Source: Betaproteobacteria bacterium (GTDB lineage Bacteria > Pseudomonadota > Gammaproteobacteria > Burkholderiales > Usitatibacteraceae). From it: 64,000 nt of DNA. Every line of letters begins with the position of its first letter. Positions within the stretch are counted from its first letter, which is position 1. Below, piece by piece: positions 46,522-54,429 of the stretch. The translations under genes were made by a program, and so were the position numbers. The notes beneath the pieces are model-generated. The model was not told the DNA's origin, made no database searches, and was given only the letters and a program-made list of their open reading frames with translations. The DNA lies in the NCBI GenBank assembly GCA_016709665.1, contig JADJMI010000028.1, positions 62,001 to 126,000 of the forward strand, written 5' to 3'.

Positions 46522-47256
46522 TCACTCGAGCCAATCGGGATCGGGCAACTCGCCGAACACGCGCCGCAAGCCCCCGCCCCACCGCGATCGCAGCATGGTG
46601 AAGTAGGGATCCCCCTCGCGGATGCGCTGCTGCAGCCCCACGCGCAGCGAATCGCGCGGCAGCCAGAGCAGGTCGATGGGCAGCCCCACGGAGATGTTGG
46701 ACTTCATCGTGGAATCGAAGGAGATCAGCACGCACTTGGCGGCCTCCTTCTGCGGCGTGCCGGTGTTCACCACGCGGTCGAGGATGGGCTTTCCGTACTT
46801 CGACTCGCCCAGCTGGAAATAGGGCGTCTCGTCGGTGGCCTCGATGAAGTTGCCCTGCGCGTAGACGTGGAAGAGGCGCATGCTCTCGCCCTTGATCTGC
46901 CCGCCCACGAGCATGTTGGCGCCCGCGTCGATGTTGCTCTGCATGAGGAACGGGCCGTCCTTGCGCTGCATTTCGCGCAGCGCGTCGCCCAGGAGCTGCG
47001 CGGCGTCGTACATCGAGTCGACGTTCCAGATGGTCGCCTCGCCCTCCGGCGCGTGGACGTGGCGGTCGAGGATGTTGATCACGCCCTGCGTCATCGCGAG
47101 GTTGCCCGAGGAGAGGACCACGATGACGCGGTCGTCCGCCTTCTCGAAGACGCGCATCTTGGCGAACGTGGAGACGTGGTCCACGCCGGCATTGGTCCGG
47201 GAATCGGAGGCGAAGATCATCCCGGCATCGAGGCGCAGGGCGACGCAGTAGGTCAT
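46522..47256 (-). CDS. anbu: Anbu, ancestral bacterial proteasome-type peptidase
   Basis: 244 aa Ntn-hydrolase of the proteasome family. MTYCVALRLDAGMIFASDSRTNAGVDHVSTF is the conserved Anbu N-terminus; Thr2 becomes the nucleophile after Met removal, and Asp18, Arg20 and Lys33 occupy the expected active-site positions. Also typical are VLSSGNLAMTQ and NIDAGANMLVGGQI. Anbu assembles into open helical or ring-like oligomers; its substrates are not known. It is accompanied by the same three partners as in other genomes (transglutaminase-like/DUF2126, alpha-E, circularly permuted ATP-grasp), supporting a peptide-tag or small-peptide pathway (inference). Confidence 0.93.
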   Translation of the reverse strand: MTYCVALRLDAGMIFASDSRTNAGVDHVSTFAKMRVFEKADDRVIVVLSSGNLAMTQGVINILDRHVHAPEGEATIWNVDSMYDAAQLLGDALREMQRKDGPFLMQSNIDAGANMLVGGQIKGESMRLFHVYAQGNFIEATDETPYFQLGESKYGKPILDRVVNTGTPQKEAAKCVLISFDSTMKSNISVGLPIDLLWLPRDSLRVGLQQRIREGDPYFTMLRSRWGGGLRRVFGELPDPDWLE

Positions 47257-47331
47257 GGCGAGGGGAAGGCGTGTCGGAGGAAACGTCCATCATAGCGCGG
47301 CGGTCGTCCGGCCACCTCGGGCGGGACCCGG

Positions 47332-48282
47332 TCACCGGGGCAGCGTCGGGGCGAAGAAGCTGCCCTGGATGTGCGTGCCCAGCTCCTGCATGGCGTCGAG
47401 GTATTCCGTGAGGTACTCGTGCAGGCCCGAGGCGAAGATGTCCGCGATGCGCCCGTAACGAAGCTGCGAGAGGATCTGGCCCGCGCGGCGCTGGGTCTCG
47501 GCCGAGCGGTCGTTCTGCACGATGTCGAGCGTCTCGCTCACCTGGCGCATGCAGAAGGCGAGGCTGCGCGGCAGGTCGTCGCGCAGGATGAGGAGCTCCG
47601 CCAGCTTGATGGGGGTGATCGCGTCGCGGTAGACCTTGCGGTAGGCCTCGAAGGCGGAGACCGAGCGCAGCACGGCGGACCATTGGTAGTAGTCGACCGC
47701 GCGGCCGACGTCCTTCACGCTCGGCAGGAGGATGTGGTACTTCACGTCGAGGATGCGGGCCGTGGAATCCGCGCGCTCGATGTGGGTGCCCAGCCGGGTG
47801 AAGTGATAGGCGTCGTCGCGGCGCATCGTGCCGAAGGTGACGCCACGGAAGAGGTGGCTCCTTTCCTTCACCCAGTCGAAGAAGGCCGAGACGCCGCGCG
47901 CGTTCATGCGCGCCTCGTCCATCTGCTGCATCTCGAGCCAGGTGGAGTTCACGACCTCCCACATCTCCGAGGTGAGGGCGCCGCGGACGGCGCGGGCGTT
48001 CTCCCGGGCCTGCTTGGCGCAGGAATAGATGGAGCAGGGGTTCTCCGGATCCAGGGCCATGAAATGCAGGACTTCCTTGGCGCACACCAGGCTGTGGCGG
48101 CCCGAGAAGGGAAAGAGGGTGCCCGTGATGTTGAGGGGGGCGAACCATTCCTGGTCCTGCAGGCGCGGTTCCTTCACGAGAAGCGACATGCGCCAGGTGA
48201 CGTCGAGGACGCGGGCCGTGTTCTCCGCGCGCTCGACGTAGCGGCTCATCCAGTAGAGGTTCGACGCGACTCGGGAGAGCAT
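47332..48282 (-). CDS. Alpha-E domain protein (COG2307) of the Anbu cluster
   Basis: 316 aa, entirely helical, starting MLSRVASNLYWMSRYVERAENTARVLDV, the diagnostic alpha-E opening. Further conserved-looking segments are RENARAVRGALTSEMWEVVNSTWL and YHFTRLGTHIERADSTARILD, an internal repeat of the opening. It is always found next to the circularly permuted ATP-grasp protein and is presumed to be its partner or substrate-binding subunit; no activity is established. 76 bp separates it from anbu. Confidence 0.9.
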   Translation of the reverse strand: MLSRVASNLYWMSRYVERAENTARVLDVTWRMSLLVKEPRLQDQEWFAPLNITGTLFPFSGRHSLVCAKEVLHFMALDPENPCSIYSCAKQARENARAVRGALTSEMWEVVNSTWLEMQQMDEARMNARGVSAFFDWVKERSHLFRGVTFGTMRRDDAYHFTRLGTHIERADSTARILDVKYHILLPSVKDVGRAVDYYQWSAVLRSVSAFEAYRKVYRDAITPIKLAELLILRDDLPRSLAFCMRQVSETLDIVQNDRSAETQRRAGQILSQLRYGRIADIFASGLHEYLTEYLDAMQELGTHIQGSFFAPTLPR

Positions 48283-48292
48283 GGGAGTTCAG

Positions 48293-48531
48293 TGACCGCA
48301 ATTCTCGGAAGCCGACGATGAATGCCGGCGAGTGATGCACGCAAAATTCTTTGGAAACGCCGATGAACGCCGATGACACGCCGATGGCCGCCGATGAACG
48401 GAGGTCGGGTGCATTGGACGAATCGGCTTCAACGACGATGGCAATGCCTGCCAGCTTCTGCCTTTATCGTCGGCCATCGGCGTGTCATCGGCGTTCATCG
48501 GCGTGCAAAAGACTTTGGCTCGCATCACTCT
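48293..48531. repeat. Large inverted-repeat element, copy 2
   Basis: 33-bp perfect inverted repeat (48357-48389 and 48472-48504) with an 82-bp spacer, again built of GCCGATGA units, and preceded by the same kind of tandem unit of about 41 bp (GCAATTCTCGGAA at 48298, then GAGTGATGC at 48329). It fills the gap between the ATP-grasp and alpha-E genes. It matches copy 1 across both arms, with substitutions (GATGACACGCC for GATGTCACGCC), but the spacers are unrelated. Confidence 0.85.
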
Positions 48532-48533
48532 CA

Positions 48534-49949
48534 TCAATCCACCACCCACGTATCCTTCACCCCGCCGCCCTGGGACGAATTCACCACGAGCGAGCCCTCG
48601 CGAAGCGCCACGCGCGTGAGCCCCCCCGGCACGAAGCGCACCTCGTTGCCCGACAGGACATACGGCCGCAAGTCGATGTGCCGCGGCGAAAGCGAATCCC
48701 CGCAGAATGTCGGCACGAGCGAGAGCGACAGCGTGGGCTGCGCGATGAAGCGTTCCGGCGCGTCCACGATCCGCCGCCGGTAATTCTCGATCTCGTCCTT
48801 CGAGGCCGTCGGCCCCACGAGCATGCCGTAGCCGCCCGACCCCTGCGTCTCCTTCACCACCAGTTCGGGCAGGTGGGCGAGGGTGTAGGCGAGGTCCTTC
48901 GGGTCGCGCAGCTGGTACGTCGGGACGTTCTTGAGGATCGGCTCCTCGCCCAGGTAGAAACGGATCATCTCGGGCACGTAGGGATAGAGCGACTTGTCGT
49001 CCGCGACCCCGGTGCCGATGGCGTTCGCGAGCGCGACGCGACCCGCCCGGAACGCCGAGAGCAGGCCGGGGACGCCGAGCATGGAGTCGGGGCGGAAGGC
49101 GAGCGGGTCGAGGAAGTCGTCGTCGATGCGCCGGTAGACCACGTCCACGCGCTGCGGGCCCTGGGTCGTGCGCATGAAGACGGTGTCGTCCTGCACGAAG
49201 AGGTCCTGGCCCTCCACCAGCTCGATGCCCATCTGCTGCGCGAGGAAGGCGTGCTCGAAGTAGGCGCTGTTGAAGTGTCCGGGCGTGAGCAGCACGATCA
49301 CCGGGCTCTCGACGTCGCGGGGCGCGACCTCGCGCAGGGTCTCGAGCAGCAGGTCCGGGTAGTGATCGACCGGGCGGATGTGCTGCGTGGCGAAGAGCTC
49401 GGGGAAGAGCCGCATCATCATCTTGCGGTTCTCGAGCATGTACGACACGCCCGAGGGCGTGCGCAGGTTGTCCTCGAGGACGTAGTACTCGCCGTCGGCG
49501 TTCTTCACGAGGTCCACGCCGGCGATGTGCGCGTAGACGCCGCCGGGCACGTCGATGCCCACCATCTCCGGCCGGTACTGGCTGTTGCCGAGGACCTGGT
49601 CCTCGGGCACCTTGCCGGCCGCGAGGATCTCCCGCTCGTGGTAGACGTCGTGCAGGAACCGGTTGAGGGCCGTCACGCGTTGCCTGAGGCCGCGGGCGAG
49701 CACGTCCCAGCGTTCGGCCGGGATGACGTGCGGCACGATGTCGAACGGAATCAGGCGCTCCGTCCCGGAGGCCTCGCCGTAGACCGCGAACGTGATGCCC
49801 ACGCGGTGGAACAGGAGGTCGGCCGCGTGGCGGTCCTGGGCGATCCGCTCGGGCGGGGTCTCGCCCAGCCATTGCGCGAAAGGGGCGTAGTGGGGCCGGA
49901 CTTCCCCGTCCGCCACGAACATCTCGTTGTAATACTGATTGAGCGCCAT
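48534..49949 (-). CDS. Circularly permuted ATP-grasp protein (COG2308) of the Anbu cluster
   Basis: 471 aa. The family start YNEMFVADGEVRPHY is followed by DVYHEREILAAGKVP, YYVLEDNLRTPSGVSYMLENR, VVYRRIDDDFLDPL, GVADDKSLYPYVPEMIRFYLGEEPIL and VVKETQGSGGYGMLVGP, the permuted ATP-binding strands. Predicted to form an amide or peptide bond (carboxylate-amine ligase chemistry), perhaps making the peptide or tag handled by the transglutaminase-like protein and Anbu. The ATG at 49949 is used; longer readings run into the divergent relA region. It is the first gene of the reverse-strand cluster. Confidence 0.92.
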   Translation of the reverse strand: MALNQYYNEMFVADGEVRPHYAPFAQWLGETPPERIAQDRHAADLLFHRVGITFAVYGEASGTERLIPFDIVPHVIPAERWDVLARGLRQRVTALNRFLHDVYHEREILAAGKVPEDQVLGNSQYRPEMVGIDVPGGVYAHIAGVDLVKNADGEYYVLEDNLRTPSGVSYMLENRKMMMRLFPELFATQHIRPVDHYPDLLLETLREVAPRDVESPVIVLLTPGHFNSAYFEHAFLAQQMGIELVEGQDLFVQDDTVFMRTTQGPQRVDVVYRRIDDDFLDPLAFRPDSMLGVPGLLSAFRAGRVALANAIGTGVADDKSLYPYVPEMIRFYLGEEPILKNVPTYQLRDPKDLAYTLAHLPELVVKETQGSGGYGMLVGPTASKDEIENYRRRIVDAPERFIAQPTLSLSLVPTFCGDSLSPRHIDLRPYVLSGNEVRFVPGGLTRVALREGSLVVNSSQGGGVKDTWVVD

Positions 49950-50060
49950 GGGTGCCTTGGTGCAATCCCTGTGCCAGCGACCATTCACGGACCTTCCCCG
50001 AGCGGGGAACCCCGGAATGCCCGGCCCCCCAAGAGTGCCACGAAGCCCGATTTGGTGCGC

Positions 50061-50079
50061 GCGCCCCTTGTTGGGGCGC
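50061..50079. repeat. Inverted repeat in the relA / ATP-grasp intergenic region
   Basis: GCGCCCC, 5-nt loop TTGTT, GGGGCGC. It lies 49 bp before the relA start without a T-run, so it could be an operator or an mRNA leader hairpin. Little else is recognisable in this 178-bp gap apart from a sigma-54-like sequence near the ATP-grasp start. Confidence 0.4.
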
Positions 50080-50127
50080 AATCCCGGCGGGCATCCGGGG
50101 CGTAGAATTCGCACGAGTCCCCGCCCG

Positions 50128-52266
50128 ATGCCGGCCATGTTCAGCGCCACCGCCGTTTCCGACCTCGCCCGTTTCGAAGCCGACCTCGCCGCGACCTACG
50201 GCGCGGCGCTGGCCGACCTGCCCGTGCGCGCGCTGCAATTCGCGAGCGGGTCCGCGCAGGCCTCGGGGCGGGGAGAGGCTTTCGATCGCGCGGTGGCCGT
50301 AGCGAGCGTCCTGCGTGCCCAGGGAGCGGATCCCGAAACGGTTTCGGCGGCCCTGCTGTCCACGGCTTTCGCCGGCGGGCAGCTGGATCTCGAAGGCGTC
50401 GAGGCCGCGTTCGGCCCCGATCTCGCCGGCCTCCTGAAGGGCCTCGCTCGCGCGGGCCGGCTGGAGACGCTCGGCTCGACGAAGGCCGATCCCGAGCAGC
50501 TGCGCAAGATGTTCCTCGCCATCGCCGAGGACGTGCGCGTGGTGCTCATCAAGCTGGCCGAACGCGTGATCCTGCTTCGGGGACTCACGAAGGCCGACGA
50601 GGCCCTCCGGCGCGCCGCGGGCGAGGAGACGCTCACGCTCTTCGCGCCGCTCGCCAACCGCCTGGGCGTCTCGGAACTCAAGTGGGAGCTCGAGGATTTC
50701 GCCTTCCGCTTCACGGAGCCTGATCTCTACAGGCGCATCGCCGGCCAGCTCGACGAGAAGCGCGGCGACCGGGAGGCCTACATCGGGCGCGTCATCGCGA
50801 AGCTGCGCGAGGAGCTCGCGGGAATGGGCATCGAGGCCGTCATCCAGGGCCGGCCCAAGCACCTCTATTCCATCTTCCGCAAGATGCGCGGCAAGAACCT
50901 CGCCTTCGAGCAGCTCTACGACATCCGCGCCGCGCGCGTCATCGTGAAGAACGTGCGCGAGTGCTACGCGGTGCTGGGGGTGGTGCACGACCTGTGGACG
51001 CCGGTGGAGGGCGAGTTCGACGACTACGTCGCGAACCCGAAGGCGAACGACTACCGCTCGCTGCACACGGCCGTGGTCGGGCCCGAGGGGAGGACCCTCG
51101 AGGTGCAGATCCGCACCGAGGACATGCACCGGCATTCCGAGCACGGCGTGGCGGCGCACTGGCGCTACAAGGAAGGCAAGCGCGCCGACCAGAAGTTCGA
51201 CGACAAGATCGCGTGGCTGCGAGAACTGCTCGCCTTCAAGAAGGACCTGCTCGCGGGCGAAGGCGCCGGCCGCGGCGCGCGCGGGCTTTTCGAGGACACG
51301 ATCTTCGTCTTCACGCCGCAGGGGCGCGTGGTGGACCTGCCGGCGGGATCCACGCCCATCGATTTCGCCTATCACGTGCACACGGACCTCGGGCACCGCT
51401 GCCGCGGCGCCAAGGTGGACGGTCACATGGTGACGCTCACCACGAAGCTCGCGAACGCCCAGAAGGTCGAGATCACCGCGGCCAAGCAGGGCGGTCCGTC
51501 GCGCGACTGGCTCTCGGGCGGGTATCTCGCGAGCCCGCGCGCGCTCGCCAAGGTGCGCCAGTGGTTCCGCCACGAGGATTTCGAGAAGGACGCCGCCGCC
51601 GGCCGGACGGTGCTCGAGAAGGATCTCTCGCGCCTGGGGGCCACGAGCGCCTCGCACGAGCGCATCGCGCAGGCCCTGGGGCATCCGCACACCGACGAGC
51701 TCTACGCGGCCCTGGGCCGGGGCGAGGTCACCTCGCGCCAGGTGGAGATCGCGGTGCGCGGCGAGGCGCCGGCCGCGCCGGCGCCCGATCCGGTCACCGT
51801 GAAGCCCTCCGCCGCCTCGGGCACGTCCTCGGGCGTGCTGGTGCTGGGCGTGAACAACCTCGCCACGCTGATCGCGAAATGCTGCAAGCCCCTGCCACCG
51901 GATGCGATCGTGGGCTTCGTCACGCGGGCGCGCGGCGTGACCGTGCACCGCGCCGACTGCCCGAACATCACGGTCCTGTCGCAGGATCAGAAGGAGCGCC
52001 TGCTGGCGGCGGACTGGGGCAAGACGGGCGAGGAACCCTTCGCCGCCGACATCGAGGTCGTTTCCGTGGACCGCCAGGGGCTGCTTCGCGACATCTCGGA
52101 GGCCATCGCGCGCGAGCGCATCAACGTGACCGCCGTGAACACGCTCTCGCGCGGCATGCACGCCTTCATGCGCTTCACGCTGCAGGTGACGAGCGCGGAC
52201 GCCATCGCGCGCGTGCTGCGGCAGGTGAAGGACGTGCCCGGGGTCGATACGGCACGGCGCATCTAG
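50128..52266 (+). CDS. relA: GTP pyrophosphokinase RelA
   Basis: 712 aa (p)ppGpp synthetase. The N-terminal hydrolase domain has lost its signature: the HD pair reads ST in AALLSTAFAGG and the KLADRLHN segment reads KLAERVILL, so it should not degrade ppGpp. The synthetase domain has YDIRAARVIV and EFDDYVANPKANDYRSLHT (acidic EFDD as in RelA, not the basic form of SpoT). TGS (about 385-445), helical, zinc-finger-like (KCCKPLPPDAIVGFVTRARGVTVHRADCPN) and C-terminal ACT domains follow. Start ATG 50128; ATG 50137 is an alternative. Divergent from the Anbu cluster. Confidence 0.95.
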   Translation: MPAMFSATAVSDLARFEADLAATYGAALADLPVRALQFASGSAQASGRGEAFDRAVAVASVLRAQGADPETVSAALLSTAFAGGQLDLEGVEAAFGPDLAGLLKGLARAGRLETLGSTKADPEQLRKMFLAIAEDVRVVLIKLAERVILLRGLTKADEALRRAAGEETLTLFAPLANRLGVSELKWELEDFAFRFTEPDLYRRIAGQLDEKRGDREAYIGRVIAKLREELAGMGIEAVIQGRPKHLYSIFRKMRGKNLAFEQLYDIRAARVIVKNVRECYAVLGVVHDLWTPVEGEFDDYVANPKANDYRSLHTAVVGPEGRTLEVQIRTEDMHRHSEHGVAAHWRYKEGKRADQKFDDKIAWLRELLAFKKDLLAGEGAGRGARGLFEDTIFVFTPQGRVVDLPAGSTPIDFAYHVHTDLGHRCRGAKVDGHMVTLTTKLANAQKVEITAAKQGGPSRDWLSGGYLASPRALAKVRQWFRHEDFEKDAAAGRTVLEKDLSRLGATSASHERIAQALGHPHTDELYAALGRGEVTSRQVEIAVRGEAPAAPAPDPVTVKPSAASGTSSGVLVLGVNNLATLIAKCCKPLPPDAIVGFVTRARGVTVHRADCPNITVLSQDQKERLLAADWGKTGEEPFAADIEVVSVDRQGLLRDISEAIARERINVTAVNTLSRGMHAFMRFTLQVTSADAIARVLRQVKDVPGVDTARRI

Positions 52267-52321
52267 CGGTTTTCCCCTCGCGCCGGGCTATCATGGCGCC
52301 CCTTTCCGAAAGCCCCATCCC

Positions 52322-53518
52322 ATGACCGCCACCCCGCGCCTCGTGCTCAAGCCCGGACGGGAGAAGTCCCTGCGCCACCGTCATCCCTGGGTCTTCTCCG
52401 GCGCCGTCGACCGCGTGGAGGGGTCTCCTTCGTCAGGCGAGACGATCGCGCTCCTCGCCCACGACGGGGCGATGCTCGGCTGGGGCGCGTACTCGCCGGA
52501 ATCGCAGATCCGCGCGCGCGCGTGGTCCTTCGAGCCCGCCGATCGCATCGACGAGGCGTTCCTCGCGGCGAAGCTCGAGCGCGCCGTGGCGCGCCGGTCG
52601 GGGCTCCTCGACGCCCGGCATGACGCCTGCCGGCTCGTGCATTCGGAATCGGACGACCTGCCGGGCCTCATCGTCGACCGATACGGTGACGTCGCGGTCA
52701 TGCAATTGCTCTCCGCGGGGGCGGAGCGCTGGCGCGATTTCTGGCCGGGTGCCCTCGCGAAGGCCGCGGGCGTCACGGCCGTGTACGAGCGCTCCGATGC
52801 CGAGGTGCGCACGCTCGAAGGGCTCGCGCCGCGAAGCGGGCCCGCGCTCGGCGAGACGGCCGGCACCGTCGCCATGCGCGAGGCGGGCATCGCCTACAGG
52901 GTCGACATCGCGCACGGGCAGAAGACGGGTTTCTTCCTCGACCAGCGCGACAACCGCGCGCTCGCCGCGACGCTCGCGAAGGACGCGTCGGTGCTCAATC
53001 TCTTCTGCTATACGGGAGGGTTCACGCTCGCGGCACTCGCGGCCGGGGCGGCCTCGACGCTGTCCGTCGATACCTCCGAAGAGGCGCTCGAAGCCGGGCG
53101 GCTCGCGGTGGCTGCCAACGGGCTCGACGAATCGCGTGCGCGCTGGATCAACGCCGATGTCTTCGCGTACCTTCGCCGCCTGCGCGACGAGGGCCGGAAG
53201 TATTCCCTCGTCATCCTGGACCCGCCCAAGTTCGCGCCGACGGAAAAGCACGTCGAGCGGGCGGCGAGGGCCTACAAGGACATCAACCTGTGGGCCATGA
53301 AGCTGCTTGCGCCCGGCGGGCACCTGCTCACCTTCTCCTGTTCCGGCGCCATCGGGCCGGAGCTCTTCCAGAAGATCGTCGCCGGCGCGGCGGCGGACGC
53401 GCGGTCGGAACTCGAGATCCGCGGGCGGCTCGCGGCGAGCCGCGACCACCCGGTGTCGATCCACTTCCCGGAGGGGGAGTACCTGAAGGGGCTGTGGCTT
53501 ACGGCCGCCGCAGCGTGA
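52322..53518 (+). CDS. rlmI: 23S rRNA m5C1962 methyltransferase-type protein (RlmI family)
   Basis: 398 aa. An N-terminal PUA domain (LKPGREKSLRHRHPWVFSGAV, about 8-75) is followed by a Rossmann SAM-methyltransferase domain with VLNLFCYTGGFTLAALAAGA (motif I), and the catalytic motif DPPKFA. A conserved Cys in TFSCSGAI is the second hallmark of the m5C type. Length as in E. coli RlmI. Convergent overlap of 20 bp with the following GNAT gene. Confidence 0.93.
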   Translation: MTATPRLVLKPGREKSLRHRHPWVFSGAVDRVEGSPSSGETIALLAHDGAMLGWGAYSPESQIRARAWSFEPADRIDEAFLAAKLERAVARRSGLLDARHDACRLVHSESDDLPGLIVDRYGDVAVMQLLSAGAERWRDFWPGALAKAAGVTAVYERSDAEVRTLEGLAPRSGPALGETAGTVAMREAGIAYRVDIAHGQKTGFFLDQRDNRALAATLAKDASVLNLFCYTGGFTLAALAAGAASTLSVDTSEEALEAGRLAVAANGLDESRARWINADVFAYLRRLRDEGRKYSLVILDPPKFAPTEKHVERAARAYKDINLWAMKLLAPGGHLLTFSCSGAIGPELFQKIVAGAAADARSELEIRGRLAASRDHPVSIHFPEGEYLKGLWLTAAAA

Positions 53519-54104
53519 CGCGCGGGAGGCTCGGCGCGAAGATCGAGACGATCGAGCGCGTGAGCGCGACCTGCCGGCGCAGCAGGTGCACGGAATCGGC
53601 CTGCTTCTCCTGCAGCCATTCGACGAACACGCTGCCGGGCGTGGGGCGGGGCAGCTCCAGGTAGGCGTCGGTCTCGGTGCCATCGCGCACCACGCGCATG
53701 CCGTGCTTGGCCGCGAGGTGCATCATCGCCCCGTTTTCGCTCAGGCAGTGCACGAAGACCTCGCGCACGCTTCGGTTGGTGAGGTGCATGACCGCGCGCT
53801 CGAAGAGGGCGTTGCCGACGCCCAGGCCGCGTGCGGCGGGCAGCACCGACAGGCCCAGTTCGGCCTTGTCCGGATAGAAGGCGACGTGGACCACGCCGAT
53901 GAGGCGCATGTCGTCGTCGGCGATGCCGAAGAGCTCGTCGCGATCGAAATCGATGCGCTCCTCGAGCTGCCGGATGGTGTCGTCGGTGATCGCCGCGCCG
54001 AAGCGAAGGCGCCTGTCCGCGGCGTCGAGGGCGAGAAAGTGGGTGGCCAGGGCGTCGCGATCGGTGTTTCGCAACCGCACCGGCGGGGGGATGAGCTTGG
54101 TCAT
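53499..54104 (-). CDS. GNAT family N-acetyltransferase
   Basis: 201 aa. Starts MTKLIPPPVRLRNTDRDAL after a good AAGGAG site; the upstream in-frame ATG at 54173 is less likely. The GNAT acetyl-CoA loop is AELGLSVLPAARGLGVGNALF, and LRFGAAITDDTIRQ near the N-terminus is like the acetyltransferases that act with acyl-CoA synthetases or on stress-related targets. Substrate unknown. The C-terminal 35 residues form an extra basic helix. Confidence 0.82.
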   Translation of the reverse strand: MTKLIPPPVRLRNTDRDALATHFLALDAADRRLRFGAAITDDTIRQLEERIDFDRDELFGIADDDMRLIGVVHVAFYPDKAELGLSVLPAARGLGVGNALFERAVMHLTNRSVREVFVHCLSENGAMMHLAAKHGMRVVRDGTETDAYLELPRPTPGSVFVEWLQEKQADSVHLLRRQVALTRSIVSIFAPSLPRVTLRRP

Positions 54105-54198
54105 GCGGTCTCCTTGTGGGCGACGTATGCCGCAGGTTGGGGCACGGGTGTGAGGAAGCAAGAGCGGTGCCACGGTTCCTCTGACCGCCCAGTTCGGC

Positions 54199-54204
54199 TA
54201 TAAT
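54199..54204 (+). promoter_or_regulatory. -10 box of the tRNA-Val promoter
   Basis: Perfect TATAAT 18 bp before the tRNA gene in an otherwise GC-rich gap. The -35 region (TTCCTC at 54176-54181, 17-bp spacing) is weak. Confidence 0.7.
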
Positions 54205-54222
54205 TCGCTTCTTTGCAACGAC

Positions 54223-54299
54223 AGGCGCGTAGCTCAGTTGGTTAGAGCACCACCTTGACATGGTGGGGGTCGTTGGTTCGAGTCCAATCGCGCCTACCA
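54223..54299 (+). tRNA. tRNA-Val (anticodon GAC)
   Basis: 77 nt cloverleaf with encoded CCA. Acceptor AGGCGCG pairs with CGCGCCT; D arm GCTC/GAGC with AGTTGGTTA loop; anticodon stem CCACC/GGTGG around loop TTGACAT, anticodon GAC; T arm GTTGG/CCAAT with TTCGAGT. Followed by its own terminator. Confidence 0.97.
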
Positions 54300-54312
54300 G
54301 TTTCGCCACGCG

Positions 54313-54338
54313 AAAGCCGCCCTCCGGGGCGGCTTTTT
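54313..54338 (+). terminator. Intrinsic terminator after tRNA-Val
   Basis: Stem AAAGCCGCCC / GGGCGGCTTT with a TCCG tetraloop, followed by T residues, 14 bp after the tRNA 3' end. Confidence 0.9.
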
Positions 54339-54429
54339 CGTTTTCCGCGACGGAGGATTCGCGCGGAATGCTGTCCACGGAATAGAAACATCTCGCATAA
54401 TGCTTTTGCGGAAATTCCAACCAGACACC

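Noticed and set aside
46247..48379. Protein-like reading through the inverted-repeat element (MNADxTPMNAD and AFIGV repeats)
   Set aside because: The repeats have different lengths and open frames on both strands; the coding look is a by-product of the GCCGATGA unit.
46258..48531. CRISPR array
   Set aside because: The repeats are inverted and unit-built rather than regularly spaced direct repeats with equal spacers, and there are no cas genes.
48289..52161. 1,290-residue reverse-strand open frame across relA and the ATP-grasp gene
   Set aside because: Antisense shadow of two well-supported genes, caused by high GC in third codon positions.
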